A stretch of DNA of 64,000 nucleotides from Zoogloeaceae bacterium. GTDB lineage: Bacteria > Pseudomonadota > Gammaproteobacteria > Burkholderiales > Rhodocyclaceae. Positions 1 to 6,800 of this stretch are shown one piece after another. The notes under the pieces were generated by a model that saw only the letters and a list, made by a program, of their open reading frames with translations, ran no database searches and was not told where the DNA came from. The translations under genes and the position numbers were made by a program. Numbering within the stretch: the stretch's first letter is position 1; the number at the start of each line of letters is the position of its first letter. The DNA lies in the NCBI GenBank assembly GCA_024235675.1, contig JACKLZ010000005.1, positions 248,001 to 312,000 on the forward strand. The letters are read 5' to 3'.

Positions 1-59
1 ATGAAAGGGGCGTGCGTGCGAAGGCATGAATGCAATCGATTCCATTAAATTAGCGGTAA

Positions 60-80
60 TTTTGCAACACTGTTGCGTTT
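60..80. promoter_or_regulatory. Putative Zur operator, copy 1
   Basis: A 21-bp motif reading TTTTGCAACA, then CTGT, then TGCGTTT, with a GCAACA-C-TGTTGC palindrome at 64-76. It matches the motif at 565-585 at 17 of 21 positions without gaps. It lies just beyond the 3' end of the Fur-family gene and upstream of a possible leftward gene whose ATG would be at 45 and which leaves the window. The Zur assignment is inferred from context. Confidence 0.4.
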
Positions 81-104
81 AAATCAAGCGAGCGCCGGGG
101 ACGT

Positions 105-539
105 TCAGGCGCCCTTGCCACAGGTCGGGCAGGCGCCATGCAACACCAGTTCGGCGCGATCGAGCTGATAACCGCCGGGCAGATTCACCGCCACCGCAGG
201 TTGCAAGCCCTCCAGGCACACCACCTTTCCGCAGCGATCGCAGTGAAAATGCGCGTGCTCATGCGGTCCCGAGGCGGCGACGCCAAAGCGCCGCGCCCGG
301 TCGTCGCCGGCCATCTTGTGGGCGACGCCTGATTCAACCAGCCAGTCGAGTGTGCGGTAGAGCGTGACACGGTCGTGCTTGATGCCTTTGTCGTCCAGAG
401 CCACGCCGATTTCATCGTGCGTCAGCGACTGTTCGGCGGCAAGCAGGATATCGAGCACCGCGACACGGGTGCGGGTGATGCGTCCACCCTGGGCGGCGAT
501 CAGCGATTCGGCAGGGCTGGGATGGGTGTGATCCGACAT
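105..539 (-). CDS. Fur-family transcriptional regulator, probably Zur
   Basis: A 144-residue Fur-type metalloregulator, the usual length for the family. The N-terminal half is a winged helix (VTLYRTLDWL recognition region, about residues 58-68). The C-terminal half has HEHAHFHCDRCGKVVCLEG and a final CPTCG, so two CxxC pairs that fit the structural zinc site. The ATG at 537-539 was chosen because the reading frame, although open further upstream, changes there from low-complexity translation to conserved sequence. The gene diverges from a DUF2796/ABC locus, the typical setting of Zur next to zrg-type zinc uptake genes, and an operator-like motif lies just upstream. Fur-type iron sensing cannot be excluded from sequence alone. 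Confidence 0.85.
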   Translation of the reverse strand: MSDHTHPSPAESLIAAQGGRITRTRVAVLDILLAAEQSLTHDEIGVALDDKGIKHDRVTLYRTLDWLVESGVAHKMAGDDRARRFGVAASGPHEHAHFHCDRCGKVVCLEGLQPAVAVNLPGGYQLDRAELVLHGACPTCGKGA

Positions 540-564
540 AGGTGTGCAAGTCAGTTGCAGGTGG

Positions 565-585
565 TTTTGCAACATAGTAGCATTT
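565..585. promoter_or_regulatory. Putative Zur operator, copy 2, in divergent promoter
   Basis: Second copy of the 21-bp motif (TTTTGCAACA then TAGT then AGCATTT), in the 118-bp gap between the divergently transcribed regulator and the DUF2796 gene. This position would let one dimer site control both promoters and give autoregulation. The partial arm AATGCTA resembles the left half of known proteobacterial Zur boxes. Binding itself is inferred. Confidence 0.45.
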
Positions 586-657
586 GCGCCAGTCAAAGGC
601 ACGCCTCGCGGGGCGCCAAGTCTGATCAACAACGCATTCAATGGATGAACGCTTCGA

Positions 658-1194
658 ATGAAAACACGGCAGCTCATGGGTGGTCTGTGTCTGGCAGGAT
701 TTTCTGTTCTTGCAAGCGCCGGCAGTACGGCGCATGAACACGGTGTCGCGGGTCTGAGCCTGGTGCAGGAGGGCACGACGATCACGCTCGGTTTCGAGAG
801 CCCGCTCGACAGCCTCGTCGGCTTTGAACATGCACCGCGCACCGATGCGCAGAAGCAGGCCTTGCAGAAAGCGCGTGCGGCGCTGGAGAACGCTGCCACG
901 GCCGTGGCGCTGCCGGCCGCCGCCGCTTGTGTCGCCCGTGCGGTGACGGTGGAAATGCCCTTCGGTAGCAAGGCCCACGCCGGGCACGACGACCATGACA
1001 AGCACGCCGATGCGGAGGCGGAATATGTTTTCGAATGTGCACAGCCCGCTGCGCTGGGCACGGTGACGGTCGGCCTGTTCAAGGCCTTCCCGCGGCTGCA
1101 GCGCATCGACGCCGAAGCGGCCACGGCCGCCGGCCAGGGCAAGGCGGTGTTGCGCCCGGCACAGGCGACATGGTCGCTGCCAGCCGCACGGTGA
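658..1194 (+). CDS. ZrgA-family (DUF2796) periplasmic zinc-uptake protein
   Basis: 178 residues with a signal peptide (hydrophobic core GGLCLAGFSVLASA, cleavage near residue 22) and then the DUF2796 fold. A histidine/aspartate-rich stretch, HAGHDDHDKHADAE, around residues 106-120 is a likely metal-binding loop. DUF2796 proteins are the ZrgA component of a Zur-controlled zinc import locus known in Vibrio. The gene heads an operon with an ABC ATPase and permease and overlaps the ATPase gene. The role as periplasmic zinc-binding component is inferred from family and context. Confidence 0.8.
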   Translation: MKTRQLMGGLCLAGFSVLASAGSTAHEHGVAGLSLVQEGTTITLGFESPLDSLVGFEHAPRTDAQKQALQKARAALENAATAVALPAAAACVARAVTVEMPFGSKAHAGHDDHDKHADAEAEYVFECAQPAALGTVTVGLFKAFPRLQRIDAEAATAAGQGKAVLRPAQATWSLPAAR

Positions 1195-1886
1195 GCGATG
1201 CGGCCGTCGCGCTGCGCGGGCTGCGCTTTTACTGGCCGGGCGCGAAGCAGGCCTGTGTCGACATTGCCGAGTTCACGCTGGCGGCCGGCGAGCGCCTGTT
1301 TCTGCATGGCCCCAGCGGCAGCGGCAAGACCACGCTGTTGTCGCTGATCGGGGGCGTATTGCGTGCCGACGCGGGCTCACTGCGGGTGCTGGGCACCGAG
1401 CTGGCAGCGCTGTCCGGGCCGCGGCGCGACCGCTTCCGAGCCGACCACATCGGCTTCATCTTCCAGCAGTTCAACCTGATTCCCTATCTGTCGGCGGCCG
1501 ACAATATTGCCCTGCCCTGCCGCTTCTCGCCGTTGCGGGCGCAGCGCGCCGGCGATATCGGCGCGGCGGTGGCGCGCCTGGCCGGGCATCTCGATTTGCC
1601 GTCCGAGCTGCTGGCGCGGCCGGCGGCCGAGCTGAGCGTTGGCCAGCAGCAGCGCGTGGCCGCGGCGCGGGCCTTGATCGGCGCCCCGGCGCTGGTGGTG
1701 GCCGACGAACCGACCTCGGCGCTGGACGCCGCCCGGCAGGATGCCTTCCTCGATCTGCTGCTGGGCGAGTGCGCGGCGGCCGGTGCGAGCCTGCTGTTTG
1801 TCAGCCATGACCTGCGTCTGGCCGGGCGCTTCGATCGATGCGTGGCACTGAGCGACTTCAACGCCGCGGCGGAGGCCACGGCATGA
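1191..1886 (+). CDS. ABC transporter ATP-binding protein (zrg locus)
   Basis: A LolD/MacB-type ATPase of 231 residues. Walker A is GPSGSGKTT, the Q-loop follows in FIFQQFNLIPYL, the signature is LSVGQQQR, Walker B is LVVADEPT, and a terminal H-loop reads FVSHD. It pairs with the FtsX-type permease that overlaps it by 4 bp (ATGA). The start was set at GTG 1191, which overlaps the zrgA stop as GTGA. An in-frame ATG at 1170 would add seven residues and is a real alternative, as neither has a strong ribosome binding site. It probably energises the zinc-linked system at the inner membrane. Confidence 0.85.
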   Translation: MSDAAVALRGLRFYWPGAKQACVDIAEFTLAAGERLFLHGPSGSGKTTLLSLIGGVLRADAGSLRVLGTELAALSGPRRDRFRADHIGFIFQQFNLIPYLSAADNIALPCRFSPLRAQRAGDIGAAVARLAGHLDLPSELLARPAAELSVGQQQRVAAARALIGAPALVVADEPTSALDAARQDAFLDLLLGECAAAGASLLFVSHDLRLAGRFDRCVALSDFNAAAEATA

Positions 1887-3148
1887 GGCTGCCGCTGTGG
1901 CATCTGACCCTCGCCAGCGTGCGCAACCGCGGTCTGGCCACGGTGCTGACGCTGGTGGCCATCGCCCTCAGCGTGACCCTGTTGCTGGGCGTCGAGCGTC
2001 TGCGCAATGACGCCCGCAGCAGCTTCGCCAACACCTTGTCGGGCACCGACCTGATCGTCGGCGCGCGCAGCGGCGCGGTGCAGTTGCTGCTGTACTCGGT
2101 CTTCCACATTGGCGACGCCACCCATGATGTGAGCTGGTCGCGCATCGACGCGCTGCGCACGCACAAGGACGTGGCCTGGTTGGTGCCGCTGTCGCTGGGT
2201 GATTCGCACCGTGGTTTCCGCGTGGTCGGCACCACGGCCGATTTCTTCGCCCATGTGCAGACCGGCAACCGCCAGCCGCTGCGCTTTGCCGCCGGGCGGG
2301 CCTTCGAGGGTGTGTTCGATGCCGTGGTGGGCGCCGAAGTGGCGGCTCGCCTGGGTTACGCGCCGGGTGCGAAGATCGTGCTCAGCCATGGCGCGGGTGA
2401 GTTTGCCGCCGCCGAGCATGCTGACAAACCTTTCACCGTTACCGGTGTGCTGGCGCGCACCGGCACGCCGGTGGACCGCTCGGTGCTGGTCGGTCTGGCG
2501 GCGATTGAGGCCATCCACCTCGACTGGCAGGGCGGCAGCCGCATCCCGGGCGTGGAGATTCCGGCCCAGTTCGTAGCCAAGTTCGACCTCAGCCCCAAGC
2601 GCGTCACCGCCGCGCTGATCGGGCTGGAGCGGCGGACCACGGTGTTCCGCGTGCAGCGCGAGATCAACACCGCCGCCGGCGAGCCGCTGCTGGCGATTTT
2701 GCCCGGCGTGACCCTGGACGAGCTGTGGCGCGTGGTCGGCGTGGTCGAGCGGGTGCTGCTGGCGGTGTCGGCCTTCGTGGTCGCGGTCGGGCTGGCCGGG
2801 CTGGTGGCGACGCTGGTCAGCAGCCTGTCGGCGCGACGGCGCGAGCTGGCCATCCTGCGCGCCCTGGGCGCGGGGCCGGGCGATGTGTTCGTGCTGCTGA
2901 TGACCGAGAGCGTGTTGCTGGCGGTGGCCGGTTGTGCGCTGGGGGTGGCGTGCCTGTGGGCGCTCAGTGCCGGCATTGCGCCATGGCTGATGGCCGAGCA
3001 TGGTGTGCAACTTGTGCCCCGTTTCGTGGATCAGAGCGAACTGGTGTGGCTGGCCGGTGTGGTGGCCGCCGCACTGCTGGCCAGCGTGATCCCCGCCTGG
3101 CGCGCCTATCGTTATTCCCTCGCGGACGGCATGACCGTGCGCATGTGA
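1883..3148 (+). CDS. ABC transporter permease, FtsX/MacB-like (zrg locus)
   Basis: 421 residues. There is an N-terminal transmembrane segment (about 15-37), a large periplasmic region and three C-terminal transmembrane helices (roughly residues 290-320, 345-375 and 385-410), the MacB_PCD plus FtsX arrangement. The cytoplasmic loop SSLSARRRELAILRALGA matches the coupling region typical of FtsX permeases. The ATG overlaps the ATPase stop. FtsX-type permeases usually perform mechanotransmission rather than classical import, so how this complex contributes to zinc uptake is open. Confidence 0.85.
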   Translation: MRLPLWHLTLASVRNRGLATVLTLVAIALSVTLLLGVERLRNDARSSFANTLSGTDLIVGARSGAVQLLLYSVFHIGDATHDVSWSRIDALRTHKDVAWLVPLSLGDSHRGFRVVGTTADFFAHVQTGNRQPLRFAAGRAFEGVFDAVVGAEVAARLGYAPGAKIVLSHGAGEFAAAEHADKPFTVTGVLARTGTPVDRSVLVGLAAIEAIHLDWQGGSRIPGVEIPAQFVAKFDLSPKRVTAALIGLERRTTVFRVQREINTAAGEPLLAILPGVTLDELWRVVGVVERVLLAVSAFVVAVGLAGLVATLVSSLSARRRELAILRALGAGPGDVFVLLMTESVLLAVAGCALGVACLWALSAGIAPWLMAEHGVQLVPRFVDQSELVWLAGVVAAALLASVIPAWRAYRYSLADGMTVRM

Positions 3149-3155
3149 GACTGTC

Positions 3156-3770
3156 ATGACTCGACGTATTTTCCTCGCCCTGTTTCTCCTTCCCCTGGTC
3201 GCCGTCTCGGTGTGGTTTGGCGTGTCGACCGCCGATGCACAAAACACAGCCAAAAAGGACTACGCCGTCGGCGACCGCCTCGCCAAGCCGGCTGCCAAGG
3301 CTGCCGGTGGTTTCCGCAGCATCACTTTCGATGACCTGATGCCGGCCGACTGGGACCCCAACGCCATCTTCAAGCAGCTCGACATGGAGAGCCTGCAGGA
3401 CAATGACCCGCGCGCCATGGAGGTGATGGCCAAGATCAAGCAGGCCTGGGAGCAGGCGCCGGTGGTGCCGGCGCTCAACGGCCAGAAGATCCGCATGGCC
3501 GGCTTTCTGGTGCGCCTCGAAGGCGACGAAAAGCACATCCGCGAGTTTCTGCTGGTGCCCTATTTCGGCGCCTGTGTGCACGTGCCGCCGCCGCCGGCCA
3601 ACCAGGTGGTGCATGTGATTCCCGAGCAGCCGGTGCCGGTCGGCCCCGACATGGGCGCAGTGTGGGTCAGCGGCACGCTCAGCCTCGCTGCGGCCAAGAC
3701 CGACCTGGGTGATGCGGGCTACCGCATTGCGGCGGTCAAGGTCGAGCCCTACACCGAGCCATCCCGCTGA
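3156..3770 (+). CDS. DUF3299 secreted protein (zrg locus)
   Basis: 204 residues with an N-terminal signal sequence (LFLLPLVAVSVWFGVSTADA, cleavage near residue 28). The mature part carries the DUF3299 pattern: GQKIRMAGFLVRLEG, then FLLVPYFGACVHVPPPPANQ. DUF3299 genes regularly close zrg-type zinc loci. It lies 7 bp after the permease, so it is very likely co-transcribed. The fold is reported to be OB-like and the biochemical role is unknown. Cys and His in GACVHVPPPP are candidates for metal contact. Confidence 0.8.
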   Translation: MTRRIFLALFLLPLVAVSVWFGVSTADAQNTAKKDYAVGDRLAKPAAKAAGGFRSITFDDLMPADWDPNAIFKQLDMESLQDNDPRAMEVMAKIKQAWEQAPVVPALNGQKIRMAGFLVRLEGDEKHIREFLLVPYFGACVHVPPPPANQVVHVIPEQPVPVGPDMGAVWVSGTLSLAAAKTDLGDAGYRIAAVKVEPYTEPSR

Positions 3771-3864
3771 CACCCTGCTGTCAGCAGCCATGGTGTCGAC
3801 GACGCGAACTTTTCGGTCACTCCGGTATCCTCTCTAGCTTGCCTTTGCCAGAACGCGAGCCCCC

Positions 3865-6800
3865 ATGCCGGACCCGAAACGCGCCGACGTCATCCGTATT
3901 GTTGGTGCCACCCAGAACAATCTGAAAAACCTCGATCTGGACATCCCGCTGGGACAGCTCGTGGTGTTCACCGGGCCGTCCGGCTCGGGCAAGTCGTCGC
4001 TGGTCTTCGATACGCTCTATGCCGAAGGCCAGCGCCGCTATGTCGAGACCTTCTCGCCCTACGCGCGGCAGTTTCTCGATCGCATGGACAAGCCGCATGT
4101 GACCCGCATCGAAGGCGTGCCGCCGGCGATCGCCATCGACCAGACCAACCCGGTGCGCACTTCGCGCTCGACGGTCGGCACCATGACCGAGCTGACCGAC
4201 CACTTCAAGCTGCTCTTCGCCCGCACTGCGCATCTGCATTGCCGGGGCTGTGGCGCGGCGGTGCAGCGCGATACGCCGCAAAGCATCGCGGCCGCGCTGG
4301 CCGAGCGCACGGCGGCGGCGGGCGACCCGCGCCTGCTGGTGACCTTCCCGGTCGAGGTGCCGGCCAACTTCACCGAGGAGGAGATCCGCGGCTATCTCGA
4401 GCAGCAGGGCTATACCCGCATCCATGGTCGCGAGGGCGATCGGCTGTGGGTGGTGCAGGATCGCTTCCGCTTCGGCAACACCGAGGCGGCGCGCGTGGGC
4501 GAGGCCATCGAGGCCGCGCTGCGCACCGGTCAGGGCCGGCTGGCGGTGCGGGCGGTGGATGGCGAGGGCGCCGAGACCGCGGTGTGGCGTTTCTCGGACG
4601 ACTTCCATTGCGCCGACTGCGACATCCACTACGGCGAGCCGCTGCCCAGCCTGTTCTCCTTCAACTCGCCGCTCGGCGCCTGCGAAACCTGCCGCGGTTT
4701 CGGCCGGGTGATCGGCATTGATCACGGCCTGGTGGTGCCCGATGAGAGCAAGACGCTGGCGCAGGGCGCGGTCAAACCCTGGCAGACGGCGAGCTATTCC
4801 GAATGTCAGGACGACATGGAGAAGATGGCCGCCAAGGCCGGCATCCCGCTCGGCGTGCCCTGGCGCGACCTGACCGACGAACAACGCCACTGGGTGCTCG
4901 AAGGCGAGCCGCAGTGGAAGAACTGGAGCCGCTCCTGGCCAGGCGTGTGGTACGGCGTGCGGCGCTTTTTCGACTGGCTGGAGAGCAAGGCCTACAAGAT
5001 GCACATCCGCGTGCTGCTGTCGAAATACCGCAGCTACACGGAGTGCCCGGCCTGTCAGGGTTCGCGTCTCAAGCCGGAATCACTCCTCTGGCGGGTTGGC
5101 GACACGGCCGCCGCCGACGCAGTGATGCCATCGGCCGCGCGCTTCCTGCCGCCGGGCCTGAACGGTGGCCGCGAACGCCTCGCCGCGCTGCCGGGCCTGA
5201 CCTTGCACGACCTGATGCAGCTGTCCATCGACCGGCTGGCCAGCTTCGTGGATCGCATCGAAGCCACCGGCACGTCAGCCGAAGACGAAGCCACGCGCAT
5301 GGTCTGCGAGGAGATCCGCGCCCGCCTGCGCTATCTCACCGAGGTCGGCCTCGGCTATCTCACGCTCGACCGTCAGAGTCGCACGCTGTCGGGCGGCGAG
5401 GTGCAGCGCATCAACCTCACCACCGCGCTGGGCACCTCGCTGGTGAACACGCTGTTCGTGCTCGACGAGCCGTCCATCGGCCTGCATCCGCGCGACATGG
5501 ACCGCATCGTGCAGGTCATGCGCCGCTTGCGCGATGCCGGCAATTCGCTGGTGGTGGTCGAGCACGACCCGGCGGTGATGCTGGCCGCCGACCACATCTT
5601 CGACATCGGCCCAGGCCCCGGCGAGCGCGGCGGGCAGATCGTCTTTTCCGGCTCGCCCGCCGCTTTGCGCGCCGAGGGCACGACGCTCACCGCCGACTAT
5701 CTGTCCGGTCGCAAGCATGTGGACGCCGGCACGGCGCAGCGGCCGGTGGATGCCGACACCCCGCGTCTCACCATTCGCGAAGCGCGCGATCACAACCTGC
5801 AAGGCATCGACGTCGCCCTGCCCTTGAACCGCATGCTGGTGATCACCGGCGTGTCCGGATCGGGCAAGTCGACGCTGGTGCAGGACGTGCTCTACCCCGC
5901 CCTGCGCAAGCATTTCGGCCAGCCCACCGAGACCCCCGGCGCGCATGCCGGCATCGACGGTATCGAACACATCAGCGACGTGGTGATGGTCGATCAGTCA
6001 CCCATCGGCAAGAGCTCGCGCTCCAATCCGGTGAGCTACGTCGGCGCCTGGGACGCCATCCGCAGCCGTTTCGCCACCCTGCCCGCCGCCAAGCAACGCG
6101 GCTACACGCCCGGCACCTTCAGCTTCAACGCCGGCCAGGGCCGCTGCCCGACCTGCACCGGCTCGGGCTTCGAGCATGTGGAGATGCAGTTCCTCTCCGA
6201 CGTGTATCTGCGCTGCCCGGACTGCGACGGCAAGCGCTACCGACCCGAAGTGCTGGAGCTGGAGATCGACGGCCGCAACGTAGCCGATGTGCTGGAGATG
6301 ACGGTGTCCGAGGCGCTGGCTTTCTTCGACGGTGACAAGGCCATCGCCACCGCGCTGCAGCCCATCATCGATGTCGGCCTCGACTATGTGCGCCTCGGCC
6401 AGCCGGTGCCCACGCTGTCCGGCGGCGAGGCGCAGCGCCTCAAGCTGGCCGGGCATCTGGCGAAATTTACCGCGAAGGCGGGCAAGCGCAAGAAGACCAC
6501 CGAGCCGAAGACGGCCGGTGGCACGCTGTTTTTGTTTGATGAGCCAACCACCGGCCTGCATTTCGACGACGTCGCGCGCCTGCTCGGCGCTTTCCGCAAG
6601 CTGGTCGATGCCGGTCATTCGCTGCTGGTGATCGAACACAATCTCGACGTCATCCGCGCTGCCGACTGGCTGGTCGATCTCGGCCCCGAGGGCGGCGAAG
6701 GCGGCGGTGCGCTGGTGGCCGAAGGCACGCCGGCCATGGTGGCCAAACACAAAACCTCGCACACCGGTCGCACGCTGGCCGAGTACGAAGCGGCCTTGTC

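Noticed and set aside
1..44. Partial leftward gene at the window edge
   Set aside because: Only 15 codons are visible and both strands are open, so it is kept as a hypothesis in the operator finding rather than annotated.
540..1307. Open minus-strand extension of the Fur-family frame to about 400 codons
   Set aside because: The extra part covers the divergent promoter and zrgA on the other strand and has low-complexity composition. The conserved protein starts at 539.
3771..3864. SOS box upstream of the long uvrA
   Set aside because: CTGT is present near 3778, but no ACAG follows at the required eight-base spacing.
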